NCBI GenBank assembly: GCA_017399165.1
Contig: JAFQEF010000065.1
Coordinates: 1-35,153 of the forward strand
Origin: Akkermansia sp.
GTDB lineage: Bacteria > Verrucomicrobiota > Verrucomicrobiia > Verrucomicrobiales > Akkermansiaceae
Direction of reading: 5' to 3'
Length of the DNA stretch: 35,153 nucleotides
Shown: one piece after another, positions 14,651-21,116 of the stretch
How the letters are laid out: the number at the start of each line of letters is the position of its first letter
How positions within the stretch are numbered: the first letter of the stretch is position 1
Notes under the pieces: model-generated
What the model saw: only the letters and a program-made list of their open reading frames with translations
Databases searched by the model: none
Told to the model about the DNA's origin: nothing
Program-made: the position numbers and the translations under genes

Positions 14651-14734
14651 CACAAAACTTGAGGGAATATCACCCCAAAATTACACAAAACTTGAGGGAA
14701 TATTGCTACCAAACTACACAAAACTTGAGGGAAT
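14651..14734. repeat. Right array: three copies of the 18-bp repeat at exact 33-bp period
   Basis: CACAAAACTTGAGGGAAT recurs at 14651, 14684 and 14717, again at exactly 33-bp steps. The second and third intervening sequences are identical to those of the left array (offset 1521 bp), while the first differs. The array is therefore a direct duplicate of the left one, placed upstream of the ATPase gene. Confidence 0.88.
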
Positions 14735-14745
14735 GTTGGTTATTT

Positions 14746-14802
14746 CTACAAAGAAAACACCTGCGTATCGGTATCGGCAGAAAGCAGCTGCCGGCATATA
14801 TA
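14746..14802 (-). pseudogene. Remnant of a second copy of the DUF4143 ATPase 3' end
   Basis: Bases up to 14771 match the ATPase 3' end (13225-13250) exactly, including the stop codon. Then 14772-14795 match 13332-13355. The 81 bp between are missing and the missing segment is bounded by the direct repeat TATCGG (13245-13250 and 13326-13331). A second, weaker junction at CGGC leads into six bases matching 13394-13399. This shows that a second array-plus-gene unit once stood here and was reduced by deletions at short direct repeats. Confidence 0.75.
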
Positions 14803-14809
14803 CAAACCG

Positions 14810-14849
14810 AAAAGCCTGCGCCAATCGTTGGAATCGGCGCAGGCTTTTT
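14810..14849 (-). terminator. Intrinsic terminator of secG (bidirectional)
   Basis: AAAAGCCTGCGCC (14811-14823) pairs with GGCGCAGGCTTTTT (14836-14849). It is T-rich on both sides, so it can also work for rightward transcription. It lies 18 bp beyond the secG stop codon. Confidence 0.85.
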
Positions 14850-14867
14850 GAGATGATGAAAGCTGTA

Positions 14868-15290
14868 TCAGGCTGCGGGCTGCTCAGCGGCGGGGGCCTC
14901 CTCAGCAGGGGCTGCAGGCTGTTCAGCGGCAGGAGTCTCCTCTGCAGGGGCTGCAGGTGTCTCTACTGCGGGCTGCTCGGGGGTCACAGCGGGCATCACA
15001 GGCTTGGGCTGATTCTGCAGCACGGTGGACTTGTTCTTACCATGATGCTCGTTAAGCATAAGCACGCTGAGCAAGAAACACAGAATCATGAAAAGGGAGC
15101 CGAAGATGATGGTACCTTTTTTAAGAACATCCGTAGTGCGGGCACCAAAGGCCTGGTCTGTCATTTGAGCACCGAAGGCGGCGCCGAGGCCCTCCTGCTT
15201 AGGACGCTGCATAAGCACCAGCAAAAGCAGCATGGCGCACACAATCATGAGCAGGGCGAAAACGATGTATTTAAAGGTGACTAAAAGCAT
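14868..15290 (-). CDS. secG: Preprotein translocase subunit SecG
   Basis: SecG assists SecYE-SecA in protein export across the inner membrane. The 140-residue protein has two membrane helices (about 7-28 and 60-82) separated by the family's conserved cytoplasmic segment (QRPKQEGLGAAFG then FGARTTDVLKKGT). The C-terminal tail from about residue 95 is an alanine/proline/glutamate-rich low-complexity repeat (variants of PAAPAEE and AAEQPAA), longer than in most SecG proteins and probably extramembrane. A promoter with its -10 only 7 bp upstream of the ATG predicts a leaderless mRNA. Confidence 0.92.
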   Translation of the reverse strand: MLLVTFKYIVFALLMIVCAMLLLLVLMQRPKQEGLGAAFGAQMTDQAFGARTTDVLKKGTIIFGSLFMILCFLLSVLMLNEHHGKNKSTVLQNQPKPVMPAVTPEQPAVETPAAPAEETPAAEQPAAPAEEAPAAEQPAA

Positions 15291-15297
15291 GGCGGTG

Positions 15298-15326
15298 ATT
15301 GTATCAGATTAAAAGTTGTTTGTAAA
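15298..15326 (-). promoter_or_regulatory. Promoter of secG, probably leaderless
   Basis: On the minus strand TTTACA (15326-15321), a 17-bp spacer and TACAAT (15303-15298). Seven bases separate the -10 from the ATG at 15290, so the start point would coincide with the start codon. Confidence 0.55.
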
Positions 15327-15329
15327 GCC

Positions 15330-15668
15330 TTAAGCGATGATTTCATTAAGTTCATTGCAGACAATGCGCGTGGGGGTAATGGGTTTGTCATCCAAAGCAA
15401 AGCTCATGATGACGACGCGCTCCCCCGCTTTGATGAGATGCGCAGCCCCACCGTTAATGATAATCTGCCCTGTACCGGGCGGGCCAACGAGGACGTATGT
15501 CTCGAAGCGGTTACCGGAGGTGATGGAGGCAACCAACACCTTTTCCCCCGGCCAGATGCCGGCGGCCTCTACGAGATCCTGCGGTATTTCTATGCTACCT
15601 TCATACTCCACATCGCCACGCGTAACCATAGCGCGGTGAATTTTTGATTTTAGCTGAGAAACAAGCAT
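15330..15668 (-). CDS. panD: Aspartate 1-decarboxylase (pyruvoyl enzyme)
   Basis: PanD makes beta-alanine for pantothenate and coenzyme A. The 112-residue length is close to the family norm. The self-cleavage site YEGSIEI is present with Gly24-Ser25; Ser25 becomes the pyruvoyl group. Lys9 of the N-terminal SKIHRA, Arg54 in GNRFETYV and the NGGAAHL segment (about 72-78) are the usual active-site elements. It lies 39 bp upstream of secG in the same direction and 75 bp downstream of nth. Confidence 0.96.
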   Translation of the reverse strand: MLVSQLKSKIHRAMVTRGDVEYEGSIEIPQDLVEAAGIWPGEKVLVASITSGNRFETYVLVGPPGTGQIIINGGAAHLIKAGERVVIMSFALDDKPITPTRIVCNELNEIIA

Positions 15669-15690
15669 AACGTGTTACTTTCGGCGGGAT

Positions 15691-15719
15691 ATGAAACTAC
15701 TTTTTTACGTAAATGTCAA
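15691..15719 (-). promoter_or_regulatory. Possible promoter of panD
   Basis: On the minus strand TTGACA (15719-15714), a 17-bp spacer and TTTCAT (15696-15691). The -35 is perfect and the -10 matches four of six bases. It is located in the nth-panD gap. Confidence 0.45.
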
Positions 15720-15743
15720 TCATAAACATTCAAAAAAGTGCAC

Positions 15744-16364
15744 TTATGCCACACCCAGGCGCGCACAAACGGGGCAAACGGGCTTGCAACCGCGTGCAGG
15801 GCAGTGTTCTCTGCCCCATAACACAAATTGCACGTGCAGTTTGTTCCACAGTGCTTTCGGGAAACATTTTTTGAGATCAGCCTCCACAGCCTCAACGGTT
15901 TTACCACGGCTGAGCTGCCAGCGGCGAGCCAGGCGGAAGATGTGCGTATCTACCGGGAAAGCGGGCATACCGAAGGCCTGCGCCATGACCACGGAGGCCG
16001 TTTTATGGCCCACCCCGGGCAGGGCCTCAAGCTCTTCAAAAGTGGCGGGCACCTGCCCGTTGTGGCGCTCCACCAGCAATTTAGCGGTTTCCACCAAGCG
16101 TTTGGCTTTTGTTTGAGTGAGGCCGCATGTGGCAATGTACTCGCGCACCTGCTGCCACTCCATAGCAGCCATGGCCTGAGGCGTGGGGGCTGCGGCAAAA
16201 AGCGCGGGGGTTACCAGGTTGACCCGGGCATCCGTACACTGGGCAGACAGCATAACAGCTACCAGCAGGGTGAAGGGGTCACTATGGTGCAGCGGACACC
16301 CCGGGGCGGGGTATGCCCGCTCCAGCTCATCAAGCACAATGGCGGCTCTCTCTTTGCGCAGCAT
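15744..16364 (-). CDS. nth: Endonuclease III (DNA glycosylase/AP lyase)
   Basis: Nth removes oxidised pyrimidines and nicks abasic sites in base-excision repair. The 206-residue protein has the helix-hairpin-helix LPGVGHKTA (115-123) with the catalytic lysine K121, and the catalytic aspartate D139 in VDTHIFRLA, matching E. coli K120 and D138. The iron-sulfur cluster cysteines lie at C188, C193, C197 and C200. The spacing C-x4-C-x3-C-x2-C differs from the usual C-x6-C-x2-C-x5-C, and the protein ends six residues after the last cysteine. It follows a small lipoprotein gene by 21 bp and probably shares its transcript. Confidence 0.95.
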   Translation of the reverse strand: MLRKERAAIVLDELERAYPAPGCPLHHSDPFTLLVAVMLSAQCTDARVNLVTPALFAAAPTPQAMAAMEWQQVREYIATCGLTQTKAKRLVETAKLLVERHNGQVPATFEELEALPGVGHKTASVVMAQAFGMPAFPVDTHIFRLARRWQLSRGKTVEAVEADLKKCFPKALWNKLHVQFVLWGREHCPARGCKPVCPVCARLGVA

Positions 16365-16385
16365 GGCTAAGGCAGGCAGGGCGCA

Positions 16386-16589
16386 TCAGCGGCGCATGTT
16401 GCTCAAGGGGCCGAGCACGGCATCGCCCTCTGTCTTGGTGGGGGCATTCCACGGTTTTTCCACACTGGTGCTGCCCTGCGGGCGCACTACCTCTCGCCCG
16501 CTATCGGGCACCATGGGTAAAGCAGGCTGGCAAGCTGCTACCAAGGCAGCAACTGCAACAATGGCGGTGAATACTACGGACTTATTCAT
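16386..16589 (-). CDS. Small lipoprotein
   Basis: The 67-residue product has a classical lipoprotein signal: MNKS, a hydrophobic core and the lipobox LVAAC with the modified cysteine at residue 20, leaving a mature peptide of about 48 residues rich in proline, serine and threonine. It would be processed by the LspA encoded elsewhere in the window. The function is unknown. It lies directly upstream of nth in the same direction. An extended -10 (TGCTATACT) at 16620-16612 is a candidate promoter. Confidence 0.75.
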   Translation of the reverse strand: MNKSVVFTAIVAVAALVAACQPALPMVPDSGREVVRPQGSTSVEKPWNAPTKTEGDAVLGPLSNMRR

Positions 16590-16611
16590 GACATGTATTT
16601 GATGTGCAGAC

Positions 16612-16620
16612 AGTATAGCA
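16612..16620 (-). promoter_or_regulatory. Candidate extended -10 promoter for the lipoprotein-nth unit
   Basis: TGCTATACT on the minus strand has the TGn extension and five of six consensus -10 bases, with no recognisable -35. It leaves a leader of about 16 nt to the lipoprotein ATG. Confidence 0.35.
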
Positions 16621-16701
16621 TAAAATCCCCCTCATTACCAGCTCAATTCTACCTGCGTACACGTTTTGATGTGTATTTAACACAGCCTCACCCGCTCCAT
16701 G

Positions 16702-16735
16702 AAAAAGCCGCCGGGTGTGCAAAACACTCGGCGGC
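16702..16735 (-). terminator. Intrinsic terminator of the coiled-coil gene pair
   Basis: A 12-bp stem (16707-16718 with 16724-16735, one mismatch) is followed on the minus strand by TTTTTC. It lies about 33 bp beyond the stop codon at 16769. Confidence 0.8.
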
Positions 16736-16768
16736 GGGGTATAACAGTTGCTCAACGCAACACGGCTA

Positions 16769-17632
16769 TTACGAACCGTGCGGTTTCTCGTGGAAAATCT
16801 TGTCGCCCACGCGAATCTTGTAGCCGGGAGCCGTGGTGAACTTGGCTACAACCTCATCGTTCTTGATGCTCTCTACGCGCAGAGTGGCAACGGTGGCCTT
16901 GTTGCGCTTAACGATGAGCGGGGTGGTGTCGCCGGCTACCAAGCCGCTATCCTTAGATGCGGTGAAGATAACGATATTGCGGGCGGGGTCTACCACGCGT
17001 ACCACGTACTCACGGGCGTTCTTGCGGTAATTGGCCTCGAAGTCGCGGTTGATCTTGTCCAAACGGGCAAGCTCGGTGGTTTCGTCTGCCACCTTCTTGG
17101 TAGCAGCCTCGCGGGCGGTGATGAGGCTCTCCAGCTCGGGCTCAAGCTCGGCCTTCTTTTCCTTGGCCTGCTCCACAATCTCCTGGAAGGTGGCTACAGC
17201 CTCGCTAAGGTCGGACACGGAGGAGAGGTCCTCAAGCTCACGCATGGTGGCCAGCATCTCCTCAGCACGCTTCTGGGCATCTGCATGGCGCTCCTTGGTA
17301 GACTCGAGCTCGGCAGCCATACCATCGCGGTAGCTGATGTTCTCGTCGCGGGTACGCTCGGCGGCCTCGCGCTTTTCAATAGCCTGGCCTGCACCGTTGA
17401 GGGCAATGTACTGTGCCTTGGTCTTTTCTGCCGCGGCAGAGGCAGCCACAGAGGCCTCGTCTGCCTGAGAGCGAGCCTCGCGCTGAATGGAGCTCATGCC
17501 GTCCTGAGCAGAGCTACCACCGCTTACCTTAATAGCCATGGTCATAACAGACTGCTGCTGGTCGGAATAGTACCATGCGCCAATGGAAAGCCCCAGTACT
17601 GATACAGAGAGAATTACGGGTAAAAGTTTCAT
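16769..17632 (-). CDS. Membrane-anchored coiled-coil protein with C-terminal beta domain (second of a pair)
   Basis: I do not recognise a named family. The 287-residue protein has an N-terminal hydrophobic segment (about 3-22, either a signal peptide or an anchor), then a long charged helical region with heptad character and few prolines (about 45-205). It ends in a compact beta-rich domain containing VVDPARNIVIFTASKDSG, a VxRxxK strand and a GDKIF ending. The order of elements is the same as in the gene immediately upstream (17653), suggesting an ancient tandem duplication. The predicted location is the inner membrane with the coiled coil outside. The stop of the upstream gene is 20 bp away, so the two are likely co-transcribed. 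Confidence 0.8.
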   Translation of the reverse strand: MKLLPVILSVSVLGLSIGAWYYSDQQQSVMTMAIKVSGGSSAQDGMSSIQREARSQADEASVAASAAAEKTKAQYIALNGAGQAIEKREAAERTRDENISYRDGMAAELESTKERHADAQKRAEEMLATMRELEDLSSVSDLSEAVATFQEIVEQAKEKKAELEPELESLITAREAATKKVADETTELARLDKINRDFEANYRKNAREYVVRVVDPARNIVIFTASKDSGLVAGDTTPLIVKRNKATVATLRVESIKNDEVVAKFTTAPGYKIRVGDKIFHEKPHGS

Positions 17633-17652
17633 AAATGTGAGGATGTTAAAAA

Positions 17653-18483
17653 TTACTTATCATTGCGGACGGAGACAACGCGGTCCCCCACCTTAACGGC
17701 TTCACCTGCCAGCATGGACTTCTTCACCACATAGGCGATAGACTCACGGGCCTGTACGTTGGTAACGTTAAGCTCACAAATCTTCTTGTCGCCGCGCATT
17801 ACAGCCAAACGGGAGCCGATAACAACGCCGCCGTTGTCGATACCTGCATTAAGCGTAATGAAAGCATAGCCGGGGTCCACATAGGTGACGGAGCACTTGA
17901 GCTCCGGCGGGGAGATACGGGCCTGGCGATCCTGCCCGAGCTTGCGGGCGGCATCAATGAGGCCATTGAGGCGGTCGCTCTCTGCCCCAAGCGTGGCAAT
18001 TTGGTCATTTTCTGCATCAATCTTGCTTTGCAGCTCAATGTTTTCATCCATCAGAGCCTTAGCAGCAGCAATAATTTCTGCGGGTTCAGAGCTGTCGGGG
18101 TCAAGGTCTACAACAGGAGCTGTCTTGGATACAACGTCCTTAAGCTCACGCTCTACGGTTTCGGTTTCGCTCTTAAGAGTATCGCTTTCGTCCTTATACT
18201 CATCACCCTTAGAGCGAGCGAGAGCGGCGTCTTCCTCTGCCTTTTGCTGCACCTCCTCCTCACGGGCGATTTCGCCGGTGAGCCACTCCGTACGCACATC
18301 GCGGTAGGCGGCATCAATCTTGCTTTGGTAAGCATCTGTCTTGGACTTAACGGCACTGTCAAAGCGCTCCTGAATAAGCCCGAGCTCACCACCGCTCTGT
18401 GTCAGAGCCTTGTGGTTTTGAGAGAAGACATAATAGGACGCGCCGAGAAACACGAACGATGAGATGATTATGTATTTCCACAT
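17653..18483 (-). CDS. Membrane-anchored coiled-coil protein with C-terminal beta domain (first of a pair)
   Basis: The frame is open to 18774, but that would overlap pnp and its terminator. The ATG at 18483 gives MWKYIIISSFVFLGASYYVF, a clean N-terminal membrane segment, and a 276-residue protein. Residues about 30-185 are strongly charged coiled coil with a short acidic break (DLDPDSSEP). The C-terminal domain (about 190-276) contains VTYVDPGYAFITLNAGIDNG, GSRLAVMRGDKK and a GDRVVSVR ending, parallel to the downstream gene's VVDPARNIVIF...GDTTPLIVKRNK...GDKIF. It may bind a partner or peptidoglycan, but nothing in the sequence proves it. No family is recognised. Confidence 0.8.
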   Translation of the reverse strand: MWKYIIISSFVFLGASYYVFSQNHKALTQSGGELGLIQERFDSAVKSKTDAYQSKIDAAYRDVRTEWLTGEIAREEEVQQKAEEDAALARSKGDEYKDESDTLKSETETVERELKDVVSKTAPVVDLDPDSSEPAEIIAAAKALMDENIELQSKIDAENDQIATLGAESDRLNGLIDAARKLGQDRQARISPPELKCSVTYVDPGYAFITLNAGIDNGGVVIGSRLAVMRGDKKICELNVTNVQARESIAYVVKKSMLAGEAVKVGDRVVSVRNDK

Positions 18484-18608
18484 GGTGTAAGTAAATTTGC
18501 AACTGTTCGATATATCTTTTACACCAGATTTCTCTGCTTGGCAATCAAAAAAAGCCGATACCACGAATTTTATTGCACTTTTTTGCTTTATTGCGCCAAT
18601 TCGGGCAC

Positions 18609-18653
18609 AAAAAAGCCCCCGCACCCACCCATAACCGGGAAAAGATGCGGGGG
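18609..18653 (-). terminator. Intrinsic terminator of pnp
   Basis: CCCCCGCA (18616-18623) pairs with TGCGGGGG (18646-18653), followed on the minus strand by CTTTTTTG. It lies about 38 bp past the pnp stop codon. Confidence 0.82.
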
Positions 18654-18691
18654 AAAGCTTGGCACTGTTTAATGTGCGGGCGGCTCCGGCT

Positions 18692-20836
18692 TTACTCAGC
18701 CTTGGCAGCAGCCTCTGCAGCCTTGCGGTCGCGGGCGGCGGCGCGCATGGACATCTTGACGCGGCCCTTGTCATCGATACCGATGCACTTGGCGGTCACA
18801 ATGTCGCCCACCTTCACCACGTCCTCAGTCTTCTGCGTGCGGCCCTCTGCCAGCTCAGAGATGTGGATGAGGCCGTCCTTACCGGGCAGCACCTCCATGA
18901 AGGCACCGAACTCCTTGGTGGAGACAATCTTACCCTCGTAGGTCTCGCCCACTTCAATCTCCTTGAACATGCGGTCAATAAGGTACAGAGCGCGCTCCAC
19001 ACCCTCTTGGCGGCTGCCGTAAATGCGCACGGTGCCGTCCTCCTCAATGTTGATGTCGGTACCGGTCTCTGCCTGCAGAGCCTTGATATTCTTACCACCG
19101 GGGCCGATAAGCTCGCCAATGCGGTCTTGCGGGATGCTGGTGGACTCAATGCGCGGAGCATTGGGGCTCATCTTCTGCGGGGCGGATATGCAGGCATTCA
19201 TGGTATCCAGCACCTGCAAACGGCCCTTGCGTGCCAGGTGAATGGCGTCCTCCAAAATATAGAGCGGAATGCCGGGCAGCTTGAGGTCCAGCTGGTAGCC
19301 GGTTACACCTACCTCTGAGCCGCAAAGCTTAAAGTCCATGTCGCCGTAGAAGTCCTCGGAGCCGATGATGTCCAGCAGGGTCTCATAGCGCTTGGGCTCG
19401 CGGTCGCCCTCGTTCTCAAACTCCGTTACCAAGCCCACGGAGATACCGGATACCGGGCGCTTCAACGGCACACCGGCTGCCAGCAGGGAAAGCGTGCCGG
19501 CACATACGGAGGCCATGGAGGTAGAGCCGTTGGACTCCATAATCTCGGAGGATACGCGGATGGCGTAGGGGAAGTCGTTCTCATCGGGGATGACGGGGGC
19601 GATGGAGCGCTCTGCCAAAGCACCGTGGCCAATCTCGCGGCGGTTCTGACCACCGAAACGGCCGGTTTCACCCACAGTGAACGGGGGGAAGTTGTAGTGC
19701 AGGATGAAGCGTTTCTCATCCACAGAGCCGGTGTAGTTGTCCAGGTATTGCTTCTCCTCCATGGGGGCAAGAGTAGCCAAGCACATGGACATGGTCTCAC
19801 CGCGGGAGAAGAGAGCAGAGCCGTGCACCACGCTGGGCAGCACGTTCACCTCTGCCGAGAGCGGGCGCAGCTGCTTGATGGCGCGGCCGTCTGCACGCTT
19901 GCCCTGCTCCATGATGGAGATACGGAAAGCCTTCTTCTGAATGTACTCAAACACCTGCTCTACATCAAAGTCCGTAGCCTCGGGGTAGGTCTCCTTAATC
20001 TTGACCTCCACCTCATCGCGGAGGGCACCCACCTGCTTCTGGCGCTGAATCTTGTTGGGGGCATAGATGGCGTCCTCAATGCGGTCGCCGGCCACTTGGT
20101 AGCCAATCTCGAGCAGCTCGGGCTTAGCCAACGTAAGCTCGTACTCACGGGTGGGCTTACCGCAAAGGCCACGCAGCTCCTCCTGGGCGGCGCAAATCTT
20201 GGCCACGTTCTCCTGGGCAAAGCGCAGGGCGGCAATAAAGTCCTCCTCCGGCAGCTCATCTGCAGAGCCCTCAATCATGATAACCTGGTCCTTAGAACCG
20301 GCGTATACCAGGTCGAGGTCGCTCTCCGTACGCTGGCTGTTGGTGGGGTTGATGACAAACTCACCATTGATGCGGCCCACACGCACAGCACCCACGGGCT
20401 CGGCAAAGGGAAGATCAGAGATAACACATGCGGCAGATGCACCGTTGATGCTCAGAATGTCCGGCTCGTTCTCGCCGTCTGCAGCCATGAGCAGAGAAAT
20501 AACCTGGGTGTCGTAGAAATAGCCCTTGGGGAACATCGGACGCAGGGGGCGGTCCGTCATGCGGCAGGTCAGAATCTCCTTCTCCGTGGGGCGGCCCTCA
20601 CGCTTGAAGTACCCGCCCGGGAACATACCCGCAGCAGCTGCCTTTTCTTTATATTCTACAGACAAGGGGAAGAAGGTTTGACCCTCTTTTATCTTGGTGG
20701 CACTCACAACGGTTACAAGCACCACGGTATCACCACAACGAACTGTTACTGCACCATCTGCCAAGCGGGCAATCTTACCGGTTTCGATTGTGATGGGATT
20801 GGCGCCAACGGCGCACGATACGGAATGTATACTCAT
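18692..20836 (-). CDS. pnp: Polynucleotide phosphorylase
   Basis: A 3'-5' phosphorolytic exoribonuclease of the RNA degradosome. The 714-residue length and domain order are standard: two RNase PH-like domains (first about 10-220, second about 310-540, separated by a helical linker), then a KH domain at about 565-627 with the GPGGKNIK loop, then an S1 RNA-binding domain at about 628-698 (GKIVSTKEFGAFMEVLPGKDGLIHISEL). A short alanine/lysine-rich tail ends the protein. The active-site region with FxRGET is present as LFSRGETMS. The gene has a structured 150-nt leader and its own promoter. In other bacteria pnp leaders are cut by RNase III for autoregulation; here that is inferred from the hairpins only. 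Confidence 0.97.
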   Translation of the reverse strand: MSIHSVSCAVGANPITIETGKIARLADGAVTVRCGDTVVLVTVVSATKIKEGQTFFPLSVEYKEKAAAAGMFPGGYFKREGRPTEKEILTCRMTDRPLRPMFPKGYFYDTQVISLLMAADGENEPDILSINGASAACVISDLPFAEPVGAVRVGRINGEFVINPTNSQRTESDLDLVYAGSKDQVIMIEGSADELPEEDFIAALRFAQENVAKICAAQEELRGLCGKPTREYELTLAKPELLEIGYQVAGDRIEDAIYAPNKIQRQKQVGALRDEVEVKIKETYPEATDFDVEQVFEYIQKKAFRISIMEQGKRADGRAIKQLRPLSAEVNVLPSVVHGSALFSRGETMSMCLATLAPMEEKQYLDNYTGSVDEKRFILHYNFPPFTVGETGRFGGQNRREIGHGALAERSIAPVIPDENDFPYAIRVSSEIMESNGSTSMASVCAGTLSLLAAGVPLKRPVSGISVGLVTEFENEGDREPKRYETLLDIIGSEDFYGDMDFKLCGSEVGVTGYQLDLKLPGIPLYILEDAIHLARKGRLQVLDTMNACISAPQKMSPNAPRIESTSIPQDRIGELIGPGGKNIKALQAETGTDINIEEDGTVRIYGSRQEGVERALYLIDRMFKEIEVGETYEGKIVSTKEFGAFMEVLPGKDGLIHISELAEGRTQKTEDVVKVGDIVTAKCIGIDDKGRVKMSMRAAARDRKAAEAAAKAE

Positions 20837-20987
20837 TTTTCTTTTTCTTTTCTATCTTCTTGTGCCGGCTCCTTGCTTCACCTCAGAAGGGCGGAACCGG
20901 CAAGCTCCTCCCTCGGCAGGTGGCAGGGTTCTTAAGCTACCCTGCCGCTTCATACGCGTCACCACTTATACGCAGCCACACGCATTC
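20837..20987 (-). promoter_or_regulatory. Structured 5' leader of pnp
   Basis: The predicted leader of about 150 nt contains two hairpins. The first pairs 20939-20946 with 20922-20929 (eight perfect base pairs, nine-base loop). The second pairs 20893-20901 with 20864-20872 (nine pairs, one G-U). The 3' end is purine-rich before the ATG. The arrangement resembles leaders in which PNPase represses its own synthesis after endonucleolytic cleavage, but no direct evidence is possible from sequence. Confidence 0.5.
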
Positions 20988-20993
20988 GCGCCC

Positions 20994-21022
20994 ATTTTAC
21001 ACAGTTTCAACCCCCAACGCAA
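20994..21022 (-). promoter_or_regulatory. Promoter of pnp
   Basis: On the minus strand TTGCGT (21022-21017), a 17-bp spacer and TAAAAT (20999-20994). The predicted start is near 20987. Confidence 0.45.
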
Positions 21023-21116
21023 GCATATTATCCGCAATATAAACAAATTTTGCCTGCAAATTTAAAAATTTATGCCTTCAATTGCACAAGTTGTTACATT
21101 TCCGGCGATACTCCCC

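Noticed and set aside
13130..14734. The 33-bp-period arrays as a CRISPR array
   Set aside because: Repeats of 18 bp with 15-bp spacers are too short. Two spacers are identical between arrays and no cas genes are present.
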